Notes under the pieces: generated by a model
What the model saw: the letters and a program-made list of their open reading frames with translations, nothing else
Told to the model about the DNA's origin: nothing
Databases searched by the model: none
Translations under genes and position numbers: made by a program
Source: Bryobacterales bacterium
GTDB taxonomy: Bacteria > Acidobacteriota > Terriglobia > Bryobacterales > Bryobacteraceae
Length of the DNA: 64,000 nucleotides
Direction of reading: 5' to 3'
NCBI GenBank assembly: GCA_019261985.1
Contig: JAFAQY010000112.1
Coordinates: 62,001 to 126,000, forward strand
Shown here: positions 45,745 through 54,485 of the stretch, in pieces
Layout: each line of letters starts with the position of its first letter
How positions within the stretch are numbered: the stretch's first letter is position 1

Positions 45745-46476
45745 ATGAACTCCCCTTCCAAAATCCAATCCGCCCGCGCAAACGGAGCTCGCTCCCACGG
45801 GCCCGTCACCCCCGAGGGCAAACAAAAATCGTCTCGTAACGCGACCCGGCATGGTCTGCTCAGCAATACCATCGTCCTCGAAGGCGAATCCAAGGAGCGC
45901 TTCGAGGAACTTCTGGCGTCGCTCACCGCCGAATTAAAACCTCGAAACACCACCGAGGCCGCGCTCGTCGAGACCATGGCCGCGGCTCGCTGGCGCCACC
46001 TGCGTGTCCTCTCCATCCAAAAAGCCCAGTTTGATATTGAGATGGCGCGCGAGGCCGCTGTGCCTTCGTCACCCGTTCGTGCCGCGATCGTTTTCAAAAA
46101 ACTGAGCGACAACTCTCGCGTGCTGGATGTTTTGCTCCGGTATGAAGTTGCCTTTGACCGTCAGTTCTGTCGCGCGCTGAACATGCTAATGAAGCTTCGT
46201 TCCTCCGAGCGCATTTTCGATGTCTCCGAAAATGAGCCGCCCGAACCGGACACTATAGAATTTCCAAACGAACCGAACCCACCCGATTCTGAGCAGGTTA
46301 ATATTGACCCGCCACCGAGCGTGGGGCGGACCCCCTGGTCCGCGCGGGTCCCCCTGGACCCGCCGTTCGCGCGCAGAATTGTCGAGGAGCCGGGCAGAGA
46401 GGGTCCGCCCCTCCTCTCGCCCCCGAGTGCCACATTAGTAAGCGGAATCGGCACCCTAGAAACCCCCTCCCATTGA
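45745..46476 (+). CDS. Acidobacterial conserved hypothetical protein, RANGA...GP.TPEGK type
   Basis: A 243-residue protein of unknown function. The N-terminal signature QSARANGARSHGPVTPEGKQ followed by KSSRNATRHGLLSNTIVLEG is a known, frequent acidobacterial pattern; the middle (AALVETMAAARWRHLRVLSI) is helical. The C-terminus is low-complexity and Pro-rich, and part of it (SVGRTPWSARVPLDPP) is encoded by a pair of REP-like hairpins at 46326-46363, so the tail may be a repeat insertion rather than conserved sequence. The TAAAAT at 45730 suggests a leaderless message. No neighbour gives a hint of function. Confidence 0.7.
   Translation: MNSPSKIQSARANGARSHGPVTPEGKQKSSRNATRHGLLSNTIVLEGESKERFEELLASLTAELKPRNTTEAALVETMAAARWRHLRVLSIQKAQFDIEMAREAAVPSSPVRAAIVFKKLSDNSRVLDVLLRYEVAFDRQFCRALNMLMKLRSSERIFDVSENEPPEPDTIEFPNEPNPPDSEQVNIDPPPSVGRTPWSARVPLDPPFARRIVEEPGREGPPLLSPPSATLVSGIGTLETPSH
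46326..46363. repeat. Two REP-like hairpins inside a coding region
   Basis: 46326-46343 is GCGGACC-CCCT-GGTCCGC and 46344-46363 is GCGGGTCC-CCCT-GGACCCGC. Both have a CCCT loop and perfect stems that differ in sequence. They encode part of the Pro-rich tail of the protein above. Related hairpins are known in acidobacterial genomes, but this was not searched. Confidence 0.7.
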
Positions 46477-46603
46477 CCAGTGACCTGCATGAGTCCTCTT
46501 AGTCGCCCGAGCCCAACGCCCAATGTATTGATTGGGAAGCTGAAGGTATGACCCGGCGCGGTGCGCGAGTCACAGTCCGCCCCACTCCCGCGTCCGGGAG
46601 GTA

Positions 46604-46609
46604 TATAAT
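46604..46609 (+). promoter_or_regulatory. -10 box (TATAAT) of the molybdenum oxidoreductase operon
   Basis: A perfect TATAAT followed about 20 bp later by GGGAGGTGAT and the ATG at 46639. No -35 match at 17 bp. GGAGG (46597-46601) and CCTCC (46611-46615) flank the box as a small inverted repeat that could be an operator. Confidence 0.55.
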
Positions 46610-46638
46610 GCCTCCGATCAGTTGCCGGGAGGTGATCT

Positions 46639-47241
46639 ATGCCTGAAATGAGCCATCTATCCAGACGCGACGTCATCAAAGGAGTCATTGCCGCCGGGTC
46701 TGTGTCCTCGGCAGCTTATCTGTTCCGCACCTCGGTCGTGCGCGCGCAACAATCTGCTGCCGGATCAGTCGAGCGGCTCGTCACTCTGAATGTCAACGGC
46801 CAGCAGCGCCGCGTTGACGTGATGAAGCAGGAAACGCTCGCCACCACGCTGCGCTACAAGCTCGGGCTGACTGGGACGAAACTCGGATGCGATCGCTCGG
46901 AATGCGGGGCCTGCACCGTGCTCATCGACGATGTCCCGCATTATTCGTGCTCGGTCTTGACCCACACGGTTCGCGGGAAGAACATCGTCACCATCGAAGG
47001 CCTGGCGAGCGCGGATGGGAAACTCCATCCCGTGCAGCAGGGCGTGATCGACGAACAGGGCTTCCAGTGCGCCTTTTGCATGTCCGGCTTCATCATGGCT
47101 ACCGTGGGCTACTTGAAGGTCAACCCGAGTCCCACTCGCGAAGAGTTGGCGCATGGCATTTCAGGCAACCTGTGCCGGTGCCAGGACTATGACAAGATCC
47201 TCACCGCCATGCTGCGCGGAGCGCAGCTCGCAAAAGGATGA
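46639..47241 (+). CDS. Molybdenum oxidoreductase, [2Fe-2S] subunit with Tat signal
   Basis: Small iron-sulfur subunit of a xanthine dehydrogenase-family enzyme exported to the periplasm (PaoA or isoquinoline 1-oxidoreductase alpha-like). A twin-arginine signal (LSRRDVIKGVIAAGSVSSAA) precedes 160 residues with the plant-type [2Fe-2S] set Cys84, Cys89, Cys92 and Cys104 (CDRSECGACTV...YSC) and the second [2Fe-2S] set Cys144, Cys147, Cys179 and Cys181 (QCAFCMSG, NLCRCQDY). It transfers electrons from the molybdenum site. GGGAGGTGAT sits before the ATG. The larger subunit follows 37 bp on and has no signal, so it would be carried out with this one. Confidence 0.9.
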   Translation: MPEMSHLSRRDVIKGVIAAGSVSSAAYLFRTSVVRAQQSAAGSVERLVTLNVNGQQRRVDVMKQETLATTLRYKLGLTGTKLGCDRSECGACTVLIDDVPHYSCSVLTHTVRGKNIVTIEGLASADGKLHPVQQGVIDEQGFQCAFCMSGFIMATVGYLKVNPSPTREELAHGISGNLCRCQDYDKILTAMLRGAQLAKG

Positions 47242-47278
47242 CGCGTGGGGCGCAGCTATTGAAGAAAGGATAAACGCC

Positions 47279-49840
47279 ATGCCCGATCTACCAAAGCACC
47301 CGAATTACAAGCTGATTGGCAAGAACTACACCACGCCCGACCTTGTAGCCAAGGTCACCGGGCAAGCCAAGTACGCCGAGGATTACCGCGCCAATGGCAT
47401 GCTGTTCGCCAAGCTCCTGCTCAGCCCCATGCCGCACGCGCGCGTGCGCAGGATCGATACCAGCGCGGCATTGGCGATGCCCGGGGTGAAGGCAATTCTC
47501 ACGGCCGATGACATGCCGAAGCCGGCCGACTCGTTGACCGATCTAGGCCAGCGCATTCCGGCGAATCCGCTCGGAGAAAGAGGGCTCACGAATGAGCCGG
47601 TGTATCAGGGCGAGCCGATCCTCGCAGTCTGCGCAGTCGACGAGCTCACCTGCGCCGAGGCGATTGAAAAAATCTACATCGATTTTGAGCGGCTGCCGCA
47701 CGTTGTCGACCCGCTGGTAAGCCTCCGCCCCGGCGGTCCGAACGCCCGAGTGGAAGGTAATATCTGGGTGCGGCCGCCCGTTCCACAAGGGCAGCCCACG
47801 CCCGCGCCGCTCGTGAAAGAACTCAAGTGGACGCAAGCCGACTTCGCCGAATTCGAACAAGGCAAATTGCCTATGGGCAAGCTGCATCCCGATGGAGTTC
47901 AAGTCGCGCCGCAAACCGATGAATGGTCATTCGGCGACGTGGAGGCGGGCTTGAAGAAAGCCGATCTGGTGCTCGACGAGACTTTCACCACTCCGAACAC
48001 CAGCCATCAGACTCTCGAAACGCGCACGGCAATGGCGTACTGGCAGAACGGCAAGGTCTACGTGCACTGCTCCACGCAGAGCACGCAGCCGACGGCGCCG
48101 GCCATTGCCCGCTGGCTCGGGCTAGTTGATGAAAAAGGCCAGCCCGATGTGAGCAAAGTCGTCATCATCAGCGAGTACACCGGCGGCGGCTTTGGCAGCA
48201 AAATCACGAGCGCAATCTCCGCCATCATCCCGGCGATCCTTTCGAAGAAGACCGGTGCTCCTGTCATGATGCGCGTCAGCCGCGAGGAAGAGCACTTTAT
48301 CGGGCGCGCGCGTCCCAGTATCACGGGCCGCCTGAAAGTCGGGTTCACCAAGGACGGCCGGATCACCGCGGTCGACATGTTCGTCATCCTCGATAACGGA
48401 CCCTACGATCCGCAAGGCGATGCGAACAATTCCGGCCGCATGCTTTCCCTGATGTATCAGCCCGAATCCATGCGCTGGCGGGGAGTCACCGTGCTGACCA
48501 ACACCCCTCCGCGGCTTTCGCAAAGCCAGCCGGGCGGGTTCCAGGGCATCGCGTTGATGGAGCCCATCATGGCGAAAGCCTCGCGAAAACTCGGCATCGA
48601 TCAGGTCGCACTCCATCGGCTCAACGCGCCGGAGGGCAAAGCGCCGATAGGTCCGCCTCCGCCATCCGGCGGAAAACGGGCCTACGTGACCAGCGCATAT
48701 ATAAAGGAAGCGCTGGATCGCGGCGCGGAGATGTTCGAGTGGGACAAGCGCAAAGCTCGGCCGAAACGGAGCGGCACGAAGGCGCGCGGAATCGGCGTCG
48801 CCACAAGCTGCTTCGTCGGCGGTTCTGTCGGCTTCGACGGGCTGTTCGTGATTAAGCCCGATGGACGGATCACAATTCAATCCGGCATCGGAAATTTAGG
48901 AACCGAGTCCGTTCATGACTCGCATCGCGTGGTAGCGGAGGTCCTGGACGTCCCCTGGGACAAATGCGAAGTAGTCTGGGGCAACACCTCAAAAAATCTT
49001 CCGAACAGCTCTCCATCGGGCGGCAGCCAGACGACACACGCGATGACTCGCGCGGCGTGGGCCGCTGCGCACGACGCAAAGAAAAAGTTGCAGGAGATCG
49101 CTGCCAAGGAATTCGGCGGCAAGCCTGAAGACTACGACGTTGCGGGCGAGCGCGTTTTTCGCAAAGGCGGGGGCGCGGGTATGACTCTCGCTCAAGCCGC
49201 CAAACAGGCAATCGAACTCGGCGGCCGCTACGATGGCCATGAGCTGCCCGAAGCGCCGAAAGAGATCAGCCCGTACACAGTGTCCGCCGCCAAAGCACTG
49301 GCAGGCCAAGGCCTGCTGGCGATCGGCAAGGACACGATGCCACGCGATGGCGCGACGCATTCCTACGTGGCCGGATTTGCCGAGGTCGAAGTCGATATCG
49401 AAACCGGCGCGTATCGCATCGTAGACTATCTCGCTGTGGCGGATGTTGGAACCATCATTCACCCGCGATCGCTAGGCGGCCAGATCCTCGGGCGCTCTAC
49501 GCTCGGCATCGGTCACGCCATCGGGCAGAAGTGGGTTTACGATCAGCACTACGGAATCGCGCTGGCGAAGCGATTCCATTACAACAAACCCCCGACTATT
49601 CTCGACTTGCCCGTAAAAATGACCTGGGAGGCTTTGGACATTCCCGATCCCGAGACCCCTGTGGGCGCGCGCGGCATCGGCGAGCCGCCCGTAGGCGCCG
49701 GCTGTTGCGCCATTCTGAACGCGCTTTCCGACGCGCTGGGAGATGAAATCTTCCGCCGCGCGCCGGTGAATTTAGATACGATCCTGGCGTCGCTCGAAGC
49801 GGGCCGGCCGATGCAAGAGGGCCTCACGGCTCACATCTAG
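47279..49840 (+). CDS. Molybdenum oxidoreductase, molybdopterin-binding large subunit
   Basis: Catalytic subunit of 853 residues of the xanthine dehydrogenase / aldehyde oxidoreductase family. It carries the N-terminal alpha-beta domain (YTTPDLVAKVTGQAKYAEDY), the cofactor-binding GGGFGSK (EYTGGGFGSKI), VMMRVSREEEHFIGRARPS, GQGT-like IQSGIGNLGTESVHDSHRVV, and the C-terminal active-site Glu in GARGIGEPPVGAGCC. The start at 47279 with GAAGAAAGGA upstream is preferred to an in-frame ATG at 47153 that would overlap the previous gene and add unrelated residues. It should bind molybdopterin (often cytosine dinucleotide) and oxidise aldehydes or N-heterocycles; the substrate is unknown. Confidence 0.9.
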   Translation: MPDLPKHPNYKLIGKNYTTPDLVAKVTGQAKYAEDYRANGMLFAKLLLSPMPHARVRRIDTSAALAMPGVKAILTADDMPKPADSLTDLGQRIPANPLGERGLTNEPVYQGEPILAVCAVDELTCAEAIEKIYIDFERLPHVVDPLVSLRPGGPNARVEGNIWVRPPVPQGQPTPAPLVKELKWTQADFAEFEQGKLPMGKLHPDGVQVAPQTDEWSFGDVEAGLKKADLVLDETFTTPNTSHQTLETRTAMAYWQNGKVYVHCSTQSTQPTAPAIARWLGLVDEKGQPDVSKVVIISEYTGGGFGSKITSAISAIIPAILSKKTGAPVMMRVSREEEHFIGRARPSITGRLKVGFTKDGRITAVDMFVILDNGPYDPQGDANNSGRMLSLMYQPESMRWRGVTVLTNTPPRLSQSQPGGFQGIALMEPIMAKASRKLGIDQVALHRLNAPEGKAPIGPPPPSGGKRAYVTSAYIKEALDRGAEMFEWDKRKARPKRSGTKARGIGVATSCFVGGSVGFDGLFVIKPDGRITIQSGIGNLGTESVHDSHRVVAEVLDVPWDKCEVVWGNTSKNLPNSSPSGGSQTTHAMTRAAWAAAHDAKKKLQEIAAKEFGGKPEDYDVAGERVFRKGGGAGMTLAQAAKQAIELGGRYDGHELPEAPKEISPYTVSAAKALAGQGLLAIGKDTMPRDGATHSYVAGFAEVEVDIETGAYRIVDYLAVADVGTIIHPRSLGGQILGRSTLGIGHAIGQKWVYDQHYGIALAKRFHYNKPPTILDLPVKMTWEALDIPDPETPVGARGIGEPPVGAGCCAILNALSDALGDEIFRRAPVNLDTILASLEAGRPMQEGLTAHI

Positions 49841-49884
49841 TAGGACAAGCTTCAGCTTGTAGTAGGACAAGCTTCAGCTTGTCC
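49841..49884. repeat. Tandem palindromes within the oxidoreductase operon
   Basis: GGACAAGCTTCAGCTTGT occurs twice, at 49843-49860 and, with CC added, at 49865-49884 (GGACAAGCTTCAGCTTGTCC, near-perfect palindrome). They lie between the large-subunit stop and the FAD-subunit start. In RNA they would form strong hairpins and may tune expression or stability of the message. Confidence 0.85.
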
Positions 49885-49901
49885 CAGGGAGGACCGAATT
49901 T

Positions 49902-50915
49902 ATGGCTATCGTACGAGACATCATGCCGGCGTTCGAACTCTTTCAGCCGGCCACTATCGATGACGCCGTTGGGCTGTTGGATCGTCACGGCCGCGAAGCG
50001 TGGGTGCTCGCGGGCGGGCTAGACAGTTTCGATTGGTTGAAGGACCGCATCAAGAAGCCCAAAGTAGTCGTCGATCTGAGCCAGATTAAAGAACTCGCCG
50101 GAGTGCGTGAATCGAACGGCGGCGTTGAGATCGGCTCCATGACCACCCTGACCGAAGTCGTACGCCATCCGCTGGTGAAAGAGAAGTTCAGCATTCTTTC
50201 CACCGGAGCGGAAGCTGCGGCGTCCCCGCAGATCCGCAACCAGGGCACCCTCGGCGGCAATGTATCGCAGGACACGCGCTGCTGGTATTACCGCGGCGGC
50301 TGGAAATGCTATCGCGCCGGCGGCAACGTCTGTTTCGCGGATACGCCGACGGCCGTCAACCGTGAACACGCGATTCTGGGCGCGGACCGATGCGTTGCGG
50401 TGAACCCGTCGGATACAGCGCCCGCGCTGATCGCTCTCGAAGCTCAGATGGTAATCCGCAACACAAAAGGCGAACGCGTGGTAAACGCGGAGGATTACTT
50501 CGTCGGCCCCAACATGGATATCACGCGCATGAACGTGCTGCGGCCTGGCGATCTGCTCACGGCGATCCGCATCCCGTCCACTTGGGCGGGAGCGCAATTC
50601 TACTTCGAAAAGGTCCGCGACCGGCAGGTGTGGGATTTCCCGCTGCTGAACGTCGCTTCGGCGATGGTCGTAAACGGTGGCAATATCGAGCGCATCCGCA
50701 TCGCGGTCAACGCCGCCGCGGCGCGGCCTCTTCGGCTAACGGCTGTAGAGGATGCCGTTCGCGGAAAGCCGCGCACCGCCGCAACCGGCGAGATGGCGGG
50801 GAAGGTCGCGGTGCAGGGAGCCGAGCCTCTCCGTTTCAACAACTACAAAATTCCGTTGATGCGTAACCTGGTGAAACGCGCCATCAGCGGCGTGCCGGAG
50901 GCGACATGGGCGTAA
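49902..50915 (+). CDS. Molybdenum oxidoreductase, FAD-binding subunit with an extra iron-sulfur site
   Basis: FAD subunit of 337 residues (CoxM/PaoB-like). FAD motifs: AWVLAGGLDSFDWLKD near residue 35 and GSMTTLTEVV, PQIRNQGTLGGNVSQDTRCW around residues 109-128, with DLLTAIRIP and EKVRDRQVWDFPLLNVASAM later. A Cys-rich loop, Cys127, Cys136 and Cys144 (CWYYRGGWKCYRAGGNVCF), follows; in PaoB and 4-hydroxybenzoyl-CoA reductase a similar insertion holds a [4Fe-4S] cluster, so this enzyme probably has one too. It ends 10 bp inside the next gene. Confidence 0.9.
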   Translation: MAIVRDIMPAFELFQPATIDDAVGLLDRHGREAWVLAGGLDSFDWLKDRIKKPKVVVDLSQIKELAGVRESNGGVEIGSMTTLTEVVRHPLVKEKFSILSTGAEAAASPQIRNQGTLGGNVSQDTRCWYYRGGWKCYRAGGNVCFADTPTAVNREHAILGADRCVAVNPSDTAPALIALEAQMVIRNTKGERVVNAEDYFVGPNMDITRMNVLRPGDLLTAIRIPSTWAGAQFYFEKVRDRQVWDFPLLNVASAMVVNGGNIERIRIAVNAAAARPLRLTAVEDAVRGKPRTAATGEMAGKVAVQGAEPLRFNNYKIPLMRNLVKRAISGVPEATWA

Positions 50916-51739
50916 TCGAATTTGCAACCAGCCCTTGGGGCCAGACTGTCCCCATTCATATTTCGTTTTTCCTGATCTGGGTTGCGGCCATCGGCGGGCT
51001 GGTATTCCTGATCGTGCATGCGATCTGGTTACGTTACTTCGCTCCCAAGCCGGAGTACGAGTCCGCGCGAGTCTCCGCCGGGCTGCCGTCCAAGATCGCA
51101 CGCCATTCCTTGGCCGCGCGCCTCTTCCACTGGGTTATGGCCGCCGCGATGTTGGCGCTGCTCATCACCGCCTTCCTTCCGAAGGTCGGGGTGCAATTCC
51201 CGTGGGTCACCTATCACTGGATCGCCGGTTTGGTGCTAACGGCATCCATCGTCTTCCATGTGATTCACGCTTCGTTCTGGTTGGACTTCTGGTCGATCTG
51301 GCCGGATTCCATCGACATCGAGGATGCAAAGCGCCGCTGGACGCGCGCGACGGGTGGCTCTGCGCCGCCGCCGCGCCGGTTCGCCAAATACCCGCTCGAA
51401 AACAAGGCCTACCATTTCGCGATTTTGCTGGCCGGACTATCGGTGATGGTCACCGGGCTATTCATGATGAAGCGAGTGCGCACGCCCTTATTCACCCGCA
51501 ATCCCTACCTGTTCGGCGACATGACCTGGGGATTGATGTATGTGCTCCACGGGCTCGCGGGTGTCGGGCTGATCGCCCTGATCATGATGCACATCTACTT
51601 TGCGCTACGGCCTGAGAAGCTGGTGATCACGAAGTCGATGGTATTCGGCACGCTGGATCGCGAGCACTATATGGAGCACCACGATCCCGCGCGCTGGTCT
51701 CCGGAAGCACTTCGGCGCAGTACCGGCGCCGGCCTGTGA
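50906..51739 (+). CDS. Membrane cytochrome b partner of the oxidoreductase
   Basis: A 277-residue inner-membrane protein of the cytochrome b561 / formate dehydrogenase gamma kind. About five helices are seen: SFFLIWVAAIGGLVFLIVHA, RLFHWVMAAAMLALLITAFL, YHWIAGLVLTASIVFHVIHA, YHFAILLAGLSVMVTGLFMM and LHGLAGVGLIALIMMHIYFA. The His residues in these helices (LFHWV, TYHW, VFHVIH, AYHFA, VLHGL, MMHIY) can bind two haems. The gene overlaps the FAD-subunit gene by 10 bp, so electrons from the periplasmic oxidoreductase probably pass through it to the quinone pool. Confidence 0.85.
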   Translation: MGVIEFATSPWGQTVPIHISFFLIWVAAIGGLVFLIVHAIWLRYFAPKPEYESARVSAGLPSKIARHSLAARLFHWVMAAAMLALLITAFLPKVGVQFPWVTYHWIAGLVLTASIVFHVIHASFWLDFWSIWPDSIDIEDAKRRWTRATGGSAPPPRRFAKYPLENKAYHFAILLAGLSVMVTGLFMMKRVRTPLFTRNPYLFGDMTWGLMYVLHGLAGVGLIALIMMHIYFALRPEKLVITKSMVFGTLDREHYMEHHDPARWSPEALRRSTGAGL

Positions 51740-52113
51740 ACCTCGCCGAACGCTGTAACGCCATCGAAGAGTGCTACGAATTCATGCTCGCCTACGCGGC
51801 GCAGGGTGTTGCGGACGGCACGGAGGTTCGCGAGTATCTCGGCCGCGCGATTCACGCGCTCACCGGCCTCGGCGCCGTCGCGCGCCAGGAGCTGGACTCG
51901 CCCTTTGTCACCGTTCTGGATCGCGATGCGGGCGACGCGCTGGCCGCGGCCGAGCTGGTTCTGGCGCAACCGGCCATCAGCTCACAGCTAATCGATAATC
52001 TGAACGCCTCGATTCATTTGCGCGCGTTGCTAACGGACTTGTTTCTCATTGACGAAGTGTTGAAAGCGAGCCGCGCCGCCGGAACGCCTGCGGTGGCTCG
52101 TGAGCATAGCTGA
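51736..52113 (+). CDS. Small hypothetical protein ending the oxidoreductase operon
   Basis: A 125-residue helical protein that begins with a GTG overlapping the previous stop by 4 nt (GTGA), so it is translationally coupled. Sequence such as AERCNAIEECYEFMLAYAAQ, EYLGRAIHALTGLGAVARQE and LNASIHLRALLTDLFLIDEV suggests a four-helix bundle without metal motifs. No family is recognised. Its fixed place suggests an accessory role for the cytochrome or the enzyme, for example in assembly. Confidence 0.65.
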   Translation: MNLAERCNAIEECYEFMLAYAAQGVADGTEVREYLGRAIHALTGLGAVARQELDSPFVTVLDRDAGDALAAAELVLAQPAISSQLIDNLNASIHLRALLTDLFLIDEVLKASRAAGTPAVAREHS

Positions 52114-52159
52114 CTGTTCGCCTGGAACAAACTGTCCGCTTCCTCCGTCCAAAGCTAAA

Positions 52160-54421
52160 ATGCGCCGCGCTGCGCTTGCGCTCCTAACCATCTCATCCGT
52201 GGCCGCGGCTTGGGCCCAGGTTTCCGCTCAAAAGCCGCCGACCATCGTCATTAAAGAACTCGCTATCCCCAAGATCGCTTCGCCGCCGCGATTGGAGGAG
52301 TTTCTCGATGGACAAGGGCGCGGCGACATGAAGCGCGTCGACGATTTCCGGCAGCGCCAGCCGGGCGATGGCGTTCCGGTCAGCCGTCCAACGTCCGCCT
52401 GGATCGGCTACGACGAAAAGAATTTCTATACGGTATTCGTTTGTAAGTCTCCGCCGGAGCAGACTCGCGCGCGCATGTCCAAACGCGAGGACATCATGAG
52501 CGACGATATCGTGGGACTTTTCCTCGATACCTACTTCGACCACCAGCGCTCCTATGAATTTTTCGTAAATGCCTATGGGATTCAAGCGGACGCGATCGAG
52601 AGCGAAGGCCAGAACGACGATTTCAGCTTCGACACGCTCTGGTATTCGGAAGGCCGACTTACGCCGGACGGGTTTATCGCGATCCTTGCAATTCCTTTTA
52701 AGAGCCTCCGCTTTTCGCCGAAGGAGATGCAAGAATGGGGCCTCGGACTGGGCCGGTTCATCCCTACCAACAATGAAAATTCGTTTTGGCCTTACATCAC
52801 CCAGCGAGTCAGCGGATTCAGCCCTCAGCTCGGCGATCTCACGGGTCTAAACTCAATTTCTCCCGGCCGCAATCTTCAAATCATCCCATACGGCGCGTTC
52901 GGCCACACGCACTATCTCGATAACCCCACCGACGGGACGCCGTCTTTTCGAGTGTCCAATGATCCGCATGCCGGCCTGGATGCCAAGGCCGTCCTCCACG
53001 ACACGCTGACTCTCGACATCACGCTGAACCCGGATTTCAGCCAGGTGGAATCAGACGATCCTCAGGTTACCGTAAATCAGCGCTATGAGGTTATTTTTCC
53101 GGAAAAGCGCCCCTTTTTCATCGAAAATAATACGTATTTCATCACGCCGGAGAACTTATTCTTTTCGCGCCGTATCGTGGACCCCGAGTTCGGGGCGCGG
53201 CTCACCGGGAAGGCGGGGCGGTGGAGCATGGGCCTGCTTACGATAGACGATCGCGCTCCGGGATCGGATGCCGCGCCGGCGGATCCGGGGTATGGCGAAC
53301 GGGCGCTCATCGGAGTGGCCCGCGTGCAGCGCGAAATCGGCCAGGCATCGAGCATCGGCATGCTCTTTACCGACCGCGAATTTGGCGTTGGATACAACCG
53401 GGTGGGCGCCCTGGATGCCCGGCTCAAGCTCAACAGCAACTGGACCTTTACGCCGCAGGTCATCGCCAGCCAGACTCGCGACTATGTGACCGGCGCTTTG
53501 TCCGGAGGCGATGCGTATAACATCGGGATCAACTATAACAGCCGCGCCACTTACTGGAACCTCAACTACATCGATCGCGCCGAAGGCTTCCGTGCCGATT
53601 TGGGCTATGTGCCGCGAGTCAACATTCGCCAGGCAAATCAGTTCTGGAATCGCCATTTTCATCCCGATAGTAAGAAGCTCCTGTCTTTCGGTCCGCAGCT
53701 TTACGCCATGCTCGATTTCGACCATCGCAACGTACAGCAGGATTGGGTCGTTCAGCCTGGCTTTAATTTCGAATTCTCGCACTCTACATATATTGGGGTG
53801 AACCGCGGTGAAATATTCGAGCGCTTTAATAATCTGAATTTCCGCCGTCACAACGCATATCTCGGACTGCATTCAGAATATTTCAAGCGCGCCACCATAG
53901 ATATAAACTACAACCAAGGCAGCCGCATCAACTACGACGTTCCTTCGAGCATCCCCGCCTTTTTGGGCAATGGCCAGGACTTCCAGGCCACGCTGACGTT
54001 CCGCCCCACGAATCGAATTAAAATCGATGAAATCTATTTCTATACACACCTGAAAACGCGTCCCGATTCTTTCGCCGGCGCGGCGCCGGATCTGTCAACG
54101 GTGTTCGTGAATCACCTGATCCGTTCCCGGTTGAATTATCAGTTCACACGCGAGCTTTCTCTGCGCGTGATCCTGGACTATAACGCCGTCTTGCAAAATC
54201 CGGCGTTAATCAGCCTCGACCGCCAGAAACAAATTACCGGCGACATCTTGCTTACGTATCTCCTCCATCCCGGGACAGCCTTCTACATCGGCTACACCGA
54301 TACGCTTGAAAACCTCGCACTGATTCCCGGCGATCCCGCGACGACGGTCCGCACCGGCTTTCCATCCGTTACGACATCGCGTCAGTTTTTCGCGAAGATC
54401 AGCTACCTGTTTCGATTCTGA
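52160..54421 (+). CDS. DUF5916 outer-membrane-like protein
   Basis: Exported 753-residue protein. A signal peptide (ALALLTISSVAAAWAQ) is followed by a carbohydrate-binding family 9-like N-domain (PTSAWIGYDEKNFYTVFVCK, DIVGLFLDTYFDHQRSYEFF, DAIESEGQNDDFSFDTLWYS), then the DUF5916 hallmark LNPDFSQVESDDPQVTVNQR with YEVIFPEKRPFFIENNTYF, and a long beta-barrel-like C-terminus ending in aromatic Phe (FFAKISYLFRF). An outer-membrane place is inferred; the function is unknown. The ATG at 52160 is chosen for the signal peptide; an ATG at 52100 would give a poor signal. Confidence 0.8.
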   Translation: MRRAALALLTISSVAAAWAQVSAQKPPTIVIKELAIPKIASPPRLEEFLDGQGRGDMKRVDDFRQRQPGDGVPVSRPTSAWIGYDEKNFYTVFVCKSPPEQTRARMSKREDIMSDDIVGLFLDTYFDHQRSYEFFVNAYGIQADAIESEGQNDDFSFDTLWYSEGRLTPDGFIAILAIPFKSLRFSPKEMQEWGLGLGRFIPTNNENSFWPYITQRVSGFSPQLGDLTGLNSISPGRNLQIIPYGAFGHTHYLDNPTDGTPSFRVSNDPHAGLDAKAVLHDTLTLDITLNPDFSQVESDDPQVTVNQRYEVIFPEKRPFFIENNTYFITPENLFFSRRIVDPEFGARLTGKAGRWSMGLLTIDDRAPGSDAAPADPGYGERALIGVARVQREIGQASSIGMLFTDREFGVGYNRVGALDARLKLNSNWTFTPQVIASQTRDYVTGALSGGDAYNIGINYNSRATYWNLNYIDRAEGFRADLGYVPRVNIRQANQFWNRHFHPDSKKLLSFGPQLYAMLDFDHRNVQQDWVVQPGFNFEFSHSTYIGVNRGEIFERFNNLNFRRHNAYLGLHSEYFKRATIDINYNQGSRINYDVPSSIPAFLGNGQDFQATLTFRPTNRIKIDEIYFYTHLKTRPDSFAGAAPDLSTVFVNHLIRSRLNYQFTRELSLRVILDYNAVLQNPALISLDRQKQITGDILLTYLLHPGTAFYIGYTDTLENLALIPGDPATTVRTGFPSVTTSRQFFAKISYLFRF

Positions 54422-54485
54422 TAATCCGTTGACGCCACCTTGCCGATCCTTGACACCCACCAGCCACGATGATGAAATACCCACA

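Noticed and set aside
46597-46615. GGAGG...CCTCC inverted repeat around TATAAT as an operator
   Set aside because: Arms are only 5 bp and purine-rich runs of this kind are common at SD-like sequences; noted with the -10 box but not claimed as an operator.
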